A stretch of DNA of 64,000 nucleotides, taken from contig NZ_JAEUMN010000050.1 of the NCBI RefSeq assembly GCF_016793225.1, positions 81,911 to 145,910 of the forward strand. The letters are read 5' to 3'. A model generated the notes under the pieces. That model saw only the letters and a program-made list of their open reading frames with translations, had not been told where the DNA came from and made no database searches. The DNA comes from Phenylobacterium sp. (GTDB taxonomy: Bacteria > Pseudomonadota > Alphaproteobacteria > Caulobacterales > Caulobacteraceae). The position numbers and the translations under genes were made by a program. Below, one piece after another: positions 9,014 through 18,346 of this stretch. Positions within the stretch are counted from its first letter, which is position 1. Each line of letters starts with the position of its first letter.

Positions 9014-9625
9014 CTAGGCCGGCGTCACCGCGACCCAGGCGGCCACCGCCAGCAGGCCGACCGCGAACAGCCGCTCCACGCGCCGCCGCGCGCCGGGCCA
9101 TGCCGTGAGCGCGCGGCCTGCGCCCGCGCCGGCCATGACGATCGAGGCGTGCACGGCGGCGCTGAACCCCAGGTGGATGAGGCCGAGCTGAAGCGCCTGG
9201 GCCCTCGGGTCGCCGAGCTCCGGACGGATGAACCCCGGCAGCAGCACGAGATAGAGGATCGCCGCCTTGGGATTCAGCACGTTGTTGACGAGGCCGCGGA
9301 CGAACAGCCGCTTCTCGGACGTCGCGACCGCAAGGGGCGCGCCCGCGGTGCGCCAGGCCTCGACCGCGAGCCACGCCAGATAGGCCACGCCGGCCCACCG
9401 CAGCGTCTCCAGGATCCACGGCCAGCGCAGGGCTTCCGCGAGGCCCGCCAGCGTCACCGCCAGGTAGACGGCGAGCCCGAGCGTGACGCCGGCCACGGTC
9501 ACCAGTCCGGCGGCCCGGCCCGAGCGGCTGGCCACCAGGAAGAGGTAGGCCATGTTCGGGCCGGGGGTCAGCTCGATGAGCGCCACCGCGAGGAGGAACG
9601 GCGCCAGTTGCGCGATCGACAGCAC
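9014..9625 (-). CDS. LysE/RhtB family amino-acid exporter
   Basis: Inner-membrane exporter of 203 residues with about six hydrophobic segments. The N-terminal LIELTPGPNMAYL motif and the LNPKAAILYLVLLPGFI motif in the middle are characteristic of LysE/RhtB translocators. The start is a GTG at 9625. Substrate specificity (threonine, homoserine, lysine or others) cannot be inferred. It lies just downstream of the DUF883-type gene on the same strand, with 16 bases between. Confidence 0.9.
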   Translation of the reverse strand: MLSIAQLAPFLLAVALIELTPGPNMAYLFLVASRSGRAAGLVTVAGVTLGLAVYLAVTLAGLAEALRWPWILETLRWAGVAYLAWLAVEAWRTAGAPLAVATSEKRLFVRGLVNNVLNPKAAILYLVLLPGFIRPELGDPRAQALQLGLIHLGFSAAVHASIVMAGAGAGRALTAWPGARRRVERLFAVGLLAVAAWVAVTPA

Positions 9626-9641
9626 CGGCGCGCGTTGCGGA

Positions 9642-9950
9642 TCAGGCGGCCTTCTTCCGGCCGATCTTCAGCAGACTGACCAGAGCCGCCGCAGCCGTCA
9701 GCGCCGCGGCCGCCGTGGCGACCGGATGGGCCTTCGCCTCGGCCACGGCCTTGTCCGCCAGGTACTTCGCCTCCGGCGGCGCCTTGTCGGCGACCTTCTG
9801 CGCGGCGTCGCGCAGGGCCTGCGAGGCCTGGGCCAGCGCCTGCTCGGCGTCGTCGCTCAGGTTCTCGGCTGCGCGGCGCAGCATCTTCGAAACGTCATCG
9901 AGCGTGTCTTCGAGATCGCGCTGGACCTGCTTGGTCAAGGATCTGGGCAT
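9642..9950 (-). CDS. DUF883/ElaB-YqjD-like membrane-anchored helical protein
   Basis: Small protein of 102 residues. Residues 1-70 are predicted amphipathic helix with many Ala, Glu, Asp and Gln (DLEDTLDDVSKMLRRAAEN). One membrane segment follows at about 77-95, and the tail is basic (KIGRKKAA). This layout matches the DUF883 / YqjD family, whose enterobacterial members bind ribosomes at the membrane in stationary phase; that role here is only inferred. It may share a transcript with the downstream LysE gene. Confidence 0.78.
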   Translation of the reverse strand: MPRSLTKQVQRDLEDTLDDVSKMLRRAAENLSDDAEQALAQASQALRDAAQKVADKAPPEAKYLADKAVAEAKAHPVATAAAALTAAAALVSLLKIGRKKAA

Positions 9951-9979
9951 GGGTGACTCCTAGGGGGGGTGAGTACGCC

Positions 9980-11617
9980 TCATCCTGCAGGCGCGGCGGG
10001 CGGCTTGCCTTGACCGACATCAACCCCTTCCGCCGGGCCCAGCGCCTGCGACAGGGCCTCGAGCAGGGCTTCGCGCGCGGCGTCGTCCGGCAGCGTCTCC
10101 AGGCGGGCGTTGAGGTCGAGCAGCAGGCGCGAACGGGCGTTGTGCCAGTCCGGGCGCGCGGCGGCGCCGGGCAGGATGCGCGCCTCGGCGCCTGCGAGCG
10201 GCGACGCCGGGGCCGCCGGGGCCAGGGCGAAGCGCTCGTCGAGCGCCGGGATCACCAGCCGTTCGGGGGCGAAACCCTCCGCCACCAGCTTCGTCCGAAG
10301 CCCTTCCAGCGCGTCCGGCTCGCCGTGCGCCAGGAACACCGAGCCGCCGATCGGCCGGCGCGCCTTGGCCCAGGCGGCGAGAGCCCCCTGGTCGGCATGA
10401 CCCGAGTAGATGTCGAGAGAACGGACACGGGCGCGGACGGCGATGTCCTCGCCCTGGATCCGGACCGAGTTCGCGCCCTCGGCCAGGATGCGGCCCAGGG
10501 TGCCGGCGGCCTGGTACCCGGGCAGGAGGACGGTCGCGTCGCGCCGCCACAGCAGGCGCTTCAGGTGCTTGCGCACGCGCCCCGCCTCGCACATGCCGCT
10601 CGCAGCCAGGATGACGTGCCAGCCGCTCATCCGCTCGAGCCGATCGCTCTCCCCGGGCTCGCGGAGGAACATCAGCCGGCCGCTCTGGCGCAGGTCCTCG
10701 AAGGGATTGCGGTCCATCGACGCGCTCCAGCCGCGCCGCCGGAACACCTCCGTCGCCTCGATCGCCAAGGGAGAATCCAGGAAGATGTCCACGTCCGGGA
10801 CCTCGCCCTCGCGGATCAGGATCTGCAGGTCCGCCAGCAGCTCCTGCGACCGCTCGACGGCGAAGGCCGGGATCAGCAGCGGTCCCCCGGCCTCCCGCGC
10901 GGCGCGCAGTTCCCGGGCGAGCAGCCGCCGGCGCGACGCGGGATCCATCGACGCCCTCGGTCGGCCGCCGTAGGTGGACTCGATCACCAGGTGGTCGACG
11001 CCGGCGGGGCCCTCCGGGTCGGGAAGGAAGTCCCGCCCGCCAGGGCCGAGATCGCCCGAGAAGAGGATCGTCACCGGGCCCTCGCCGCCGTCGACGCGGA
11101 CCTCGATGGAGGCCGAGCCCAGCATGTGGCCCGCCTCCCAGTAGCGCGCCGTCACCCCAGGGGCGACCGCCACCTCGCGGCCGAGCTTCACCGGGTGGAA
11201 AAGCTCCAGGGTCCGCCGCGCGTCCTGCACGGTGTAGATGGGCTCGACGGGGTCGCGGCCCCGGCGCTGGTTGCGGCGGTTGAGCTGCCGCACCTCGCTT
11301 TCCTGGATGTCGCCGGCGTCGGGCAGCATGACCTCGCACAGGTCGCGGGCCCCCGCGGTCGCGTGGATGGCGCCCTTGAAGCCGGCGCGCATCAGCTTGG
11401 GCAGGAGGCCGGAGTGGTCGATGTGGGCGTGCGTCAGCAGCACCGCGTCGATCTCGCCCGCCCGAAACGGAAAGGGCTCGTAGTTGAGCGCCTTCAGGGT
11501 CTTGGGGCCCTGGAACATGCCGCAGTCCACGAGCACGCTGGCCCGGGGCGTGGTGAGGCGGGCGCAGAAGCCGGTGACGCAGCCCGCCGCCCCGTGGAAG
11601 GTGAGATTGACGGGCAC
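9980..11617 (-). CDS. MBL-fold beta-CASP RNase/exonuclease-like hydrolase
   Basis: Metallo-beta-lactamase fold protein of 545 residues related to CPSF-type and YSH1-like nucleases. The zinc motif HAHIDHSG begins at residue 63, with further ligands in AGHMLGSAS and FSGDLG. The beta-CASP region includes STYGGRPR, PAFAVERSQELLADL and ASGMCEAGRVRKHL, and SGHADQGAL supplies the late His. The last 90 residues are an Ala-rich extension. Such genes are often found in respiratory or stress islands beside universal stress proteins. It is followed closely on the same strand by nothing relevant, and preceded by the host-attachment family gene with five bases between. Confidence 0.88.
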   Translation of the reverse strand: MPVNLTFHGAAGCVTGFCARLTTPRASVLVDCGMFQGPKTLKALNYEPFPFRAGEIDAVLLTHAHIDHSGLLPKLMRAGFKGAIHATAGARDLCEVMLPDAGDIQESEVRQLNRRNQRRGRDPVEPIYTVQDARRTLELFHPVKLGREVAVAPGVTARYWEAGHMLGSASIEVRVDGGEGPVTILFSGDLGPGGRDFLPDPEGPAGVDHLVIESTYGGRPRASMDPASRRRLLARELRAAREAGGPLLIPAFAVERSQELLADLQILIREGEVPDVDIFLDSPLAIEATEVFRRRGWSASMDRNPFEDLRQSGRLMFLREPGESDRLERMSGWHVILAASGMCEAGRVRKHLKRLLWRRDATVLLPGYQAAGTLGRILAEGANSVRIQGEDIAVRARVRSLDIYSGHADQGALAAWAKARRPIGGSVFLAHGEPDALEGLRTKLVAEGFAPERLVIPALDERFALAPAAPASPLAGAEARILPGAAARPDWHNARSRLLLDLNARLETLPDDAAREALLEALSQALGPAEGVDVGQGKPPAAPAG

Positions 11618-11622
11618 TGAGC

Positions 11623-12090
11623 TCAGGCGCTCTCGGCGCGCCAGGCGTGCGCGCGGGCCTCGCGCAGGATCTGCCGCATGGCGTCGGCGTCCTCATGGAC
11701 CCGGGCGTGCGGGTCGGTCACCTCGACCCGGGCGGCCACGCCGGCCGGCAGCGCCTTCCGCAGCGCTCCGAGCGCGTGGGGCGGCCCCATCAGCGCCAGA
11801 TGGTCGAAGTCGCCCCGGCCGCCGGCGACCATCAGGCGGGTCGCCACGCGCCGCAGGAACCGGGCCTCGGCCGCATGCGCGAGGTTGCGGTCTCCAGCCG
11901 CGCTGCGGCCGGCGCCGGCCCGCGAGTGCACGGTCGCGCGCTGGAGGCCGCCGGCGCCGCGCTCCTCCTCGGTGGCCGACATGCGCAGCTCCCGGATCTC
12001 GCGCAGCGGACCCGATCTCGCCGGCTCGACGAAGAACCGCGCCTGCCGCGCATCGAACGCCACGACCCAGGTCGTTCTGGCCGGATCCAT
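11623..12090 (-). CDS. Host attachment family protein (PF10116-like)
   Basis: Soluble protein of 155 residues. The start at 12090 (MDPARTTWVV) has GGAGGCGAGC immediately upstream. It shows the family pattern: an N-terminal VVAFDARQARFF strand-helix, a central polar segment, FLRRVATRLMVAGGRGDFDHLALMGPP and a C-terminal VTDPHARVHEDADAMRQIL. The family name comes from an Agrobacterium attachment study; the fold resembles eRF1 domain 2 or ribosome-associated proteins, and the name should not be taken as function. It forms an operon with the MBL nuclease and shares the FixK-type box with divergent fixK. Confidence 0.8.
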   Translation of the reverse strand: MDPARTTWVVAFDARQARFFVEPARSGPLREIRELRMSATEEERGAGGLQRATVHSRAGAGRSAAGDRNLAHAAEARFLRRVATRLMVAGGRGDFDHLALMGPPHALGALRKALPAGVAARVEVTDPHARVHEDADAMRQILREARAHAWRAESA

Positions 12091-12144
12091 GCTCGCCTCC
12101 TCGCTTGGCTGACACACCGTGGCGAGCATCCTTCCTCCGGCGCC

Positions 12145-12158
12145 GTGACCCAGATCAA
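12145..12158. promoter_or_regulatory. FixK/FNR-type box, divergent promoter
   Basis: GTGAC-CCAG-ATCAA matches the FixK/FNR consensus TTGAT-N4-ATCAA with the common C variant and one mismatch at the first base. It lies 54 bases before the host-attachment gene and 102 bases before fixK, so it could serve either or both, and would make fixK autoregulated. Confidence 0.7.
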
Positions 12159-12260
12159 AGCACAGGGGCGACAGCCTCCGTACTGCTACTTAGGGGACGC
12201 TCCTCAATATGAGGCCACGCTCGCAGCCGATAGCAATTCGCCATCGGATTGGAGCCTCCC

Positions 12261-12914
12261 ATGACCCTGGCCTACGACATGAACGACCCCCGTGGCGCCC
12301 GGCCTGCCAGCGCGCTGACGGACGCCTTCGAGCGCCTGGGCAAGCGGGTCAGCTTCGATCGCGAGACCGAGATCTACGCCCAGGACGAGGAAGCCGACAT
12401 GCTGTACCGGGTGGTCAGCGGCGTCGTCCGCACGACCCGGGTCACCCTCGACGGCCGCCGCCAGGTCGGCGACTTCTACTACGCCGGCGACCTGTTCGGC
12501 CTGGAGGTCGGCCCCGACCACCGTTTCGCCGCCGAAGCCCTGACCGACTGCGAGATCACCGTCGTCCGCCGCGCCGCGATGCGCGCCTTCGCCGGCGACG
12601 CCGAGCTGGACCGCGCGATCCTGGAGGCGACCCGCCTCGAGATGGAGCGCCTGCAGGACCACGTGGTCATGCTGGGCCGCAAGAGCGCCCGCGAGCGGGT
12701 CGCCAGCTTCCTGATGTCGATCGCCCAGCGCCAGGACGAGGGCCAGGTCGAGCTCCCCATGGGTCGCCAGGACATGGCCGATTATCTCGGCCTCACCATC
12801 GAGACGGTGTCGCGCATGCTGACGCAGCTCCAGGGCGAGGCCATCGTGGAATTCCCCTCGACGCGCCGCTTCCAGGTCCGGAAGTGGACCGCGCTCGAGG
12901 CGCTCGCCGCCTGA
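12261..12914 (+). CDS. fixK: Crp/Fnr-family regulator FixK
   Basis: Regulator of 217 residues with an N-terminal cyclic-nucleotide-binding-like beta roll (about 20-115), a dimer helix (about 118-140) and a C-terminal winged HTH. The recognition helix carries E181, S184 and R185 (ETVSR), the pattern that reads TTGAT half-sites. Only one Cys (C97) is present, so it cannot hold an FNR-type iron-sulfur cluster and fits FixK. Start at 12261 is preferred over the TTG at 12249 because GGAG lies just upstream. It should activate the cco operon, hemN and other boxed genes, and itself be driven by FixJ. Confidence 0.92.
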   Translation: MTLAYDMNDPRGARPASALTDAFERLGKRVSFDRETEIYAQDEEADMLYRVVSGVVRTTRVTLDGRRQVGDFYYAGDLFGLEVGPDHRFAAEALTDCEITVVRRAAMRAFAGDAELDRAILEATRLEMERLQDHVVMLGRKSARERVASFLMSIAQRQDEGQVELPMGRQDMADYLGLTIETVSRMLTQLQGEAIVEFPSTRRFQVRKWTALEALAA

Positions 12915-12972
12915 GCCAGGCGCCTGAGCGGCCGCAGGCGTTCACCGGCCGCGCCGTCGTTGGAGCCCCCCC

Positions 12973-13839
12973 ATGCAGACGACCAAGGAACGGACCACCC
13001 CCGCCGTCGCCCAGTCGGACGTCTACCCGACGATCCTGGTGCACGCCGAGCCCGGACTCGCGTCCTCGCACCGCGTCGAGGCGGCCGCCCGCCTCGCCCG
13101 TGACCTGGACGCCCGCCTGATCGGCCTGGGCGCCGAGACCTTCGACCCCAGCCTGACCGCCGGCCCCTTCATGGGCTACGAGGCCGGGCAATGGGTCGGT
13201 CTCGTCCAGGAGGAGATCGAGAAGAGCATCGCCAACGCCGAGAAGGCCTTCTCGCGCGACTCCGCCGGCGCGAAGGTCGAATGGCGTTCGATGCAGGACT
13301 ATCCCCACCGCGCGCTCCTGATGCTGGCGCGCGCCGCCGACCTCATCGTCATGAGCCCGGCGTCGAAGGCCGGCCGGCAGCGCAACGCCGACCCCGCCGA
13401 CGTGGTGATGAGCGCCGGACGCCCGGTGCTGATCGTCCCGGAAGGGCGCCAGCACCTGCGCGCCAAGTCGGTGGTCGTGGCCTGGAAGGACACCCGCGAG
13501 TGCCGGCGCGCCATCGCCGACGCCCTGCCCTTCCTGAAGCGCGCCGAGGACGTGATCGTGTACGCGGTCGTGAAGCCCGAAGAGGTGGACGCCGCCGCGT
13601 TCGAGGTGGACGACGTCATCGTCAACCTCAAGGCCCACCGGGTGAACGCGCGCCCCCTGGTCAACGCGGTCCCGCAGGACGGCGTCACCAACGCCATCGA
13701 GCGTGTGGCCCAGCACAGCGGCGCGGACCTGGTGGTCTGCGGCGCCTACGGACACGCCCGCGCCCGCGAATGGGCCTTCGGCGGCGTGACCGAGGACCTG
13801 ATCCACGCGCCGAAGTACTTCGTCCTGATGAGCCACTAG
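12973..13839 (+). CDS. Universal stress protein, tandem-domain
   Basis: Cytosolic UspA-superfamily protein of 288 residues built from two USP domains. The N-terminal one (about 18-155) starts PTILVHAEP. The C-terminal one (about 160-288) ends with the ATP-binding loop pattern GAYGHARAREWAFGGVTEDL. It heads a run of microaerobic genes downstream of fixK (59 bases) and is followed after 9 bases by a cytochrome c gene. UspA proteins of this kind are typical FNR/FixK targets; direct control is inferred from context only, as I see no box immediately upstream. Confidence 0.9.
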   Translation: MQTTKERTTPAVAQSDVYPTILVHAEPGLASSHRVEAAARLARDLDARLIGLGAETFDPSLTAGPFMGYEAGQWVGLVQEEIEKSIANAEKAFSRDSAGAKVEWRSMQDYPHRALLMLARAADLIVMSPASKAGRQRNADPADVVMSAGRPVLIVPEGRQHLRAKSVVVAWKDTRECRRAIADALPFLKRAEDVIVYAVVKPEEVDAAAFEVDDVIVNLKAHRVNARPLVNAVPQDGVTNAIERVAQHSGADLVVCGAYGHARAREWAFGGVTEDLIHAPKYFVLMSH

Positions 13840-13848
13840 GCCGGGCCG

Positions 13849-14199
13849 ATGTTGCGTTCCATCCTCATCGTCGCCGGCCTGGCCCTCGCGGGCTGCGCCG
13901 GCGGCGCGCCGCCGCTGGCCTCGACGCCGGCGCTCCCGAAGCTGGACGCCGAGCAGCAGCGCGGTCACGAGATCGCGGTGCGCCGGTGCGGCGGATGCCA
14001 CACCGTGGGGCTGGACGACGGCGGCGCCCAGGAAGGGCCGGCGTTCTACCGGCTGGCCCGGCGCTACAACGCCATCTCGCTCGAGCGGCGGTTCGCCGAG
14101 GTGTCGGCCCACGGCTTCGACCGAATGCCGCCCGTCTCCTTCACCCGGGACGAGGCCGCCGCGCTCATCGCCTACTTCGAGACGCTCCAGGGCAATTGA
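13849..14199 (+). CDS. Lipoprotein c-type cytochrome
   Basis: Small cytochrome c of 116 residues. A lipobox LAGC puts the acylated Cys at residue 16, so the protein is membrane-anchored in the periplasm. The haem site is C47-G-G-C50-H51, and M93 in DRMPP is the likely sixth ligand. Location between two universal stress genes and near the cbb3 operon suggests electron delivery to the oxidase or another low-oxygen acceptor; this is inference. Confidence 0.88.
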   Translation: MLRSILIVAGLALAGCAGGAPPLASTPALPKLDAEQQRGHEIAVRRCGGCHTVGLDDGGAQEGPAFYRLARRYNAISLERRFAEVSAHGFDRMPPVSFTRDEAAALIAYFETLQGN

Positions 14200-14217
14200 G
14201 CCCCACCGGAGGCGCGC

Positions 14218-15066
14218 ATGTCCTACGCCGATCTGTTCTTCGCCGCCCTGACGTATCCTGACGCGACGCCCGACCGGGCCATCCGCGGCGGGGTCGCGCT
14301 GGCCCGCCGCTTCGGCGGCGCGCTCACGTTCCTCAGCGTGAAGATCGACCTGCCCCAGCTCCACCACCCGCTGGCCAACGCCCTGCTCGACCTGGACCGG
14401 GTCTCCGCGCTCGAGGAGGCGCGCAGCGCCGCGACGGCCCAGCTCGCCGCCACCTGCGCCCGCATCGCCGCCGAGATGGCGGACACCCCGCTGCACGTCG
14501 AGACGGCCTGCGCCAAGCTGTATGAGGAGGCGGACGTGATCGCCGCGGCGGCGCGGACGCGGGACCTGACGATGGTCCCGATCGGGCCGGCGGTGCTCGC
14601 CGACCAGCAGCTGGCGGAGGCCCTGCTGTTCGGGTCGGGACGGCCGGTCGTCGTGTTCCCCGACGCCGCCGAGATCGCGCCGGCCGACCGCTTCGGACGG
14701 ATCGCGATCGCCTGGGACGGCGGCGCAGCCGCCGCGCGGGCCCTCGCCGACGCCCTGCCGGCCCTCAGGCGCGCCGGCGAGGTGCGCATCTTCACGGCGC
14801 TCGGGGAGAAGCCGCAGGCCGTGCATGGCGCGGCCGCCGCCCTGGCGAGCCACCTCGAGCGCCACGGGATCACGACCGTCATCGACGAGCGGCTCGCCCA
14901 CGACGAGTCCATCGGCCAGCGCCTTGCGCGCTATGTGGACGAGACGGCGCCCGAACTGCTGGTGATGGGCGGGTACGGCCATGCGCGTCTGCGCGAGTTC
15001 GTCCTGGGCGGGGCGACCCGCGCGGTGCTTGAGGCGCCGCCCTGCCCCGTGATGCTGTCGCATTGA
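14218..15066 (+). CDS. Universal stress protein, tandem-domain
   Basis: Second UspA-type protein (282 residues), only loosely similar to the one at 12973. Two domains are visible. The second, starting RIAIAWDGGAAAARAL near residue 161, ends with GGYGHARLREFVLGGATRAVL, the conserved G-x2-G-x9-G nucleotide-binding pattern. The stop overlaps the TTG start of the AI-2E family gene by three bases, so these two are probably translationally coupled. Confidence 0.9.
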   Translation: MSYADLFFAALTYPDATPDRAIRGGVALARRFGGALTFLSVKIDLPQLHHPLANALLDLDRVSALEEARSAATAQLAATCARIAAEMADTPLHVETACAKLYEEADVIAAAARTRDLTMVPIGPAVLADQQLAEALLFGSGRPVVVFPDAAEIAPADRFGRIAIAWDGGAAAARALADALPALRRAGEVRIFTALGEKPQAVHGAAAALASHLERHGITTVIDERLAHDESIGQRLARYVDETAPELLVMGGYGHARLREFVLGGATRAVLEAPPCPVMLSH

Positions 15067-16121
15067 CGACGCGTCCGCCCCTGCGCGCGGCCGCCACGCG
15101 CGTGATCGCCACGCCGTTGCAGGTGGCGGCCCTGGTGGTGGCGGGGCTGCTCGTCTGGCGTCTAGCCGACGTGCTGCTGCTGGCCTTCGGCGCCGTGCTG
15201 GTCGCGGTCCTGCTGCACGCCCTGGCGGACCCCCTGATCCGGCGCCGCGTTCCCCGCCCGCTGGCCCTGGGCGCGGCGGTCGCCGGACTGACGGCCGCGG
15301 TCGCCGCCATGGCGTGGCTGTTCGGCCAGCAGCTGTCGATCCAGGTCGCCACCTTGGGCGAACTGCTGCCGCGGGCCTGGGAGGCGCTCCAGGCGAGGCT
15401 CTCGACCTCGGTGGTCGGAAGCTGGATCCTCGACGACCTCCGGCGGTTCCCGCACGCCGACGGGCTCATCGTGGACACCGCCTCCGAGTTCCTCCGCGGA
15501 TCGGCGACCGCGGCCGCGGCAACGGTCATCGTCATGTTCTGCGGGCTCTACATCGCGTTCCATCCCGGCACCTATCTGGGCGGTCTGCTCCGCCTGCTGC
15601 CGCTGCCGCGCCGGGGCCGCGCGGCCGAGGTGCTGGCGGCCTGCGGCGGCGCCCTGAACCGCTGGCTCCTGGGCCAGCTCGCGTCGATGGCGGTCGTGGC
15701 GGCCACGGTCACGGCCGGCCTTTGGTGGGCCGGCGTGCCGTCCCCCCTGGCGCTCGGCGTCCTGGCGGGCGCCGCCCAGTTCGTGCCGGTGATCGGCCCC
15801 TGGGCCGCGACGGCGCCCGGACTCGTCCTCGCCGCCGCCCAGGGACCCGACACCCTGGCGCTGGCCGCGGTCGTCTATCTCGGCGCGTCGCAGTTCGAGG
15901 CCAATGTGCTGACCCCGCTGCTGCTGCGCCAGATGGTCGAGCTCCCGATGGGCGTCACGCTGTTCGCGGTGCTGGCCATGGGCGTGCTGTTCGGACCGCT
16001 GGGCGTGCTGCTGGCGACGCCGCTCGCGGTCGTGGCCTATGTCCTGGTGCGCCATCTCTACGTGGAGGACCTGCTGCAGGACCGGGCGACGCCCGGCGGG
16101 ACGGCGGAGCCTTCGCCGTGA
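15063..16121 (+). CDS. AI-2E family transporter (TerC-unrelated PerM-type permease)
   Basis: Integral membrane protein of 352 residues with about eight hydrophobic segments. It carries the family region GAAQFVPVIGPWAATAPGL and the C-terminal GVLFGPLGVLLATPLAVV. The start is a TTG at 15063 whose last two bases begin the TGA of the upstream gene. PerM/AI-2E family members export diverse small molecules or ions; no evidence here supports quorum signalling. It is the last gene of the usp-cytochrome-usp run. Confidence 0.87.
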   Translation: MTTRPPLRAAATRVIATPLQVAALVVAGLLVWRLADVLLLAFGAVLVAVLLHALADPLIRRRVPRPLALGAAVAGLTAAVAAMAWLFGQQLSIQVATLGELLPRAWEALQARLSTSVVGSWILDDLRRFPHADGLIVDTASEFLRGSATAAAATVIVMFCGLYIAFHPGTYLGGLLRLLPLPRRGRAAEVLAACGGALNRWLLGQLASMAVVAATVTAGLWWAGVPSPLALGVLAGAAQFVPVIGPWAATAPGLVLAAAQGPDTLALAAVVYLGASQFEANVLTPLLLRQMVELPMGVTLFAVLAMGVLFGPLGVLLATPLAVVAYVLVRHLYVEDLLQDRATPGGTAEPSP

Positions 16122-16193
16122 GGCCGGCCGCCGCGCGCGAAAGCCCCTGATGGCCGCTTGCCACGTTCCGACTTGTTGCCTAGGCGAAGCCGC

Positions 16194-17693
16194 ATGAACG
16201 CGGCGAGTGAACCGCGCGCCGATGTGACCGGGCGCTGGAACCGGGCGGCCGGTTACGTGGCCGCGGCGGTCGCCGTTGCGGCGGCCGTCGGCGTGCGCCT
16301 GCTGCTGGATCCGATCCTGCAGGACGACCTCTCGTTCCTGCTTTTCGTGCCGCCGCTGCTGGTCGGCGCGGCCATCGGCGGGATGGGTCCGGCGCTGCTC
16401 GCCGGCGGGCTCTCGCTGGCCCTCGGAGTCGGCATCGCGGGATTCCCGAACGCGGACGAGCCGGACGGCCTCGTGCGCATGCTGATCTTCGCCGCCCTCA
16501 CCCTGGCGGTCGGCGGGTTCGGCTCGCGGATGATCCACAGCCGCCGCGCGGTCCAGCGCTACGTCGACGACCTGCAGGCCCGCGAGGCGCACCTGCAGTC
16601 GATCCTCGACACCGTGCCCGACGCCATGATCGTCATCGACGACCACGGGCAGATCGTGTCGTTCTCGAGCGCGGCCGAGCGTCAGTTCGGCTGGACCTCG
16701 GCCGAGGTGATCGGGAAGAACGTCAGCATGCTCATGCCCGACCCCTACCGGTCGGCGCACGACAGCTACGTCGACCGCTACAAGCAGACTGGCGAGCGGC
16801 GGATCATCGGCATCGGGCGGGTGGTCGTGGGCGAGCGGAAGGACGGCTCCACCTTCCCGCTGGAGCTCGCGGTCGGGGAGATGCGCTCGGGCGACCGGCG
16901 CTACTTCACCGGCTTCCTGCGCGACCTCACCGAGCGGCAGGCGGCCGAGCGGCGCCTCCAGGACCTGCAGGGCGAACTGGTGCACGTCTCGCGGCTGACG
17001 GCCCTCGGCGAGATGGCCTCGGCGCTGGCGCACGAGCTCAACCAGCCCCTGACCGCGGCCACCAATTTCATGAAGGGCTGCCTGGTGCTCATCAAGCGCA
17101 AGCCGCTGGACGAGGCCCGGCTCGAGCAGATGATCTCCCAGGGCGCCGACCAGGCGCTGCGCGCGGGGCAGATCATCCGCCGCCTGCGCGACTTCGTGGC
17201 CAAGGGCGAGGCCGAGCGGCGCATCGAGAGCCTGCCGAAGCTGCTCGAAGAAGCCGGCGCGCTGGCGATGGTGGGCGCCCGGGAGCGCAGCATCCGACTG
17301 CGCTACGACATCGAGCGCAGCGTCAACCTGGTCCTCGCCGACAAGGTCCAGATCCAGCAGGTGGCGCTCAACCTCATCCGAAACGCCATCGAGGCGATGG
17401 AGGAATCGCCGCAGAAGGACCTCGTCGTCGGCGCGAGGCCGGCGCCCGAGGACATGGTCGAAGTGTGGGTCAGCGATACCGGCCACGGGATCAGCGCCGA
17501 GGCGGCCGAGCAGCTCTTCCAGCCCTTCATGACCACGAAGAGCCACGGCATGGGCATCGGTCTTTCCATTTCGCGTACGATCATCGAAGCTCACGGCGGT
17601 CGGATCTGGGTCGAGCCCAACCCGGCGGGCGGGGCCATCTTCCGGTTCACGCTTCGCGGCGTCAGTCCCGAGGAGCTTCTCGACCATGAGTGA
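16194..17693 (+). CDS. fixL: Oxygen-sensing haem-PAS histidine kinase FixL
   Basis: Sensor kinase of 499 residues. The N terminus has about four membrane segments (residues 20-110). The haem PAS domain (about 130-250) has the proximal histidine H189 in YRSAHDSY and the distal arginine R209 in GIGRVV, as in rhizobial FixL. The kinase core follows with phosphoacceptor H280 in [10 protein letters not shown], then an N box ([11 protein letters not shown]) and G boxes ([15 protein letters not shown]). Low oxygen releases kinase activity toward FixJ. The ATG at 16194 gives the full membrane region; its stop overlaps fixJ by eight bases. Confidence 0.95.
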   Translation: MNAASEPRADVTGRWNRAAGYVAAAVAVAAAVGVRLLLDPILQDDLSFLLFVPPLLVGAAIGGMGPALLAGGLSLALGVGIAGFPNADEPDGLVRMLIFAALTLAVGGFGSRMIHSRRAVQRYVDDLQAREAHLQSILDTVPDAMIVIDDHGQIVSFSSAAERQFGWTSAEVIGKNVSMLMPDPYRSAHDSYVDRYKQTGERRIIGIGRVVVGERKDGSTFPLELAVGEMRSGDRRYFTGFLRDLTERQAAERRLQDLQGELVHVSRLTALGEMASALAHELNQPLTAATNFMKGCLVLIKRKPLDEARLEQMISQGADQALRAGQIIRRLRDFVAKGEAERRIESLPKLLEEAGALAMVGARERSIRLRYDIERSVNLVLADKVQIQQVALNLIRNAIEAMEESPQKDLVVGARPAPEDMVEVWVSDTGHGISAEAAEQLFQPFMTTKSHGMGIGLSISRTIIEAHGGRIWVEPNPAGGAIFRFTLRGVSPEELLDHE

Positions 17694-18294
17694 CGCGGTC
17701 GTACACCTGATCGACGACGACGAGGCGATCCGGGTCTCCCTTGGGTTCCTGCTGGAGATGAACGACCTCCCGTCGCAGACCTATGCGTCGGCCGGCGAGT
17801 TCCTGGAGGTGGCCGGGACCCTCGAGCGCGGCTGCATCGTCACCGACGTCCGCATGCCCGAGATGAACGGCCTGGAGCTGGTCAAGCGGCTGAAGGAAAT
17901 GAACGTCGCCCTTCCGGTCATCATGATCACCGGCCATGGCGACGTGCCGATGGCGGTCGAGGCCATGCGGGCGGGCGTGGTCGACTTCATCGAGAAGCCG
18001 TTCGAGGACGAGACGCTGCTCAGGTCGATCCAGTCGGCGCTGAACCTGGGCGCGGAGACCGGCGCGCAGGCCCAGGAGCGGAAGCACTTCGAGGAGATGC
18101 TCGCCACGCTGTCCGGCCGCGAGAAGGACGTCCTGCGGGGCGTCATCGCGGGGAAGATGAACAAGGTCATCGCCTACGAGCTGGGCATCAGCCCGCGCAC
18201 GGTCGAGGTCTATCGGGCGAACGTCATGAGCAAGACCAAGGCGAGCGGGCTCTCCGAGCTCGTGCGGATCGCCCTGCTTGCGGGCTTTTCGTGA
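17686..18294 (+). CDS. fixJ: Response regulator FixJ
   Basis: Two-domain regulator of 202 residues. The receiver (1-120) has acidic pocket D10-D12, phosphoacceptor D54 in [10 protein letters not shown]82-type switch in MITGHGD and lysine in IEKPF. A LuxR-type HTH (about 138-198: [26 protein letters not shown]) completes it. The layout and length match FixJ exactly. It overlaps fixL by eight bases, so the pair is co-translated. Its expected target is the fixK promoter. Confidence 0.95.
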   Translation: MSDAVVHLIDDDEAIRVSLGFLLEMNDLPSQTYASAGEFLEVAGTLERGCIVTDVRMPEMNGLELVKRLKEMNVALPVIMITGHGDVPMAVEAMRAGVVDFIEKPFEDETLLRSIQSALNLGAETGAQAQERKHFEEMLATLSGREKDVLRGVIAGKMNKVIAYELGISPRTVEVYRANVMSKTKASGLSELVRIALLAGFS

Positions 18295-18297
18295 CGT

Positions 18298-18311
18298 TTG
18301 CTTAAGATCAA
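18298..18311 (+). promoter_or_regulatory. FixK-type box before the receiver gene
   Basis: TTGCT-TAAG-ATCAA differs from TTGAT-N4-ATCAA only at one inner base of the left half-site. It starts three bases after the fixJ stop and 36 bases before the start of the single-domain receiver, so this gene can be induced by FixK separately from fixLJ. Confidence 0.72.
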
Positions 18312-18346
18312 GGCCCCCGCTGCGGCGTCCGCTTAGGCTCGGTTCC

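Noticed and set aside
11623-12090. Phage or plant attachment function from the family name
   Set aside because: No phage genes or attachment loci nearby; the name is historical and context points to low-oxygen stress.
12261-12914. FNR-type oxygen sensing by the Crp-family protein
   Set aside because: Only one cysteine in the chain, so no 4Fe-4S cluster ligands; FixK with upstream FixLJ sensing is the better reading.
15162-17687. Minus-strand open frame of 841 codons opposite the AI-2E and fixL genes
   Set aside because: Covers two recognisable plus-strand genes and has no family features; typical antisense artefact at this GC content.
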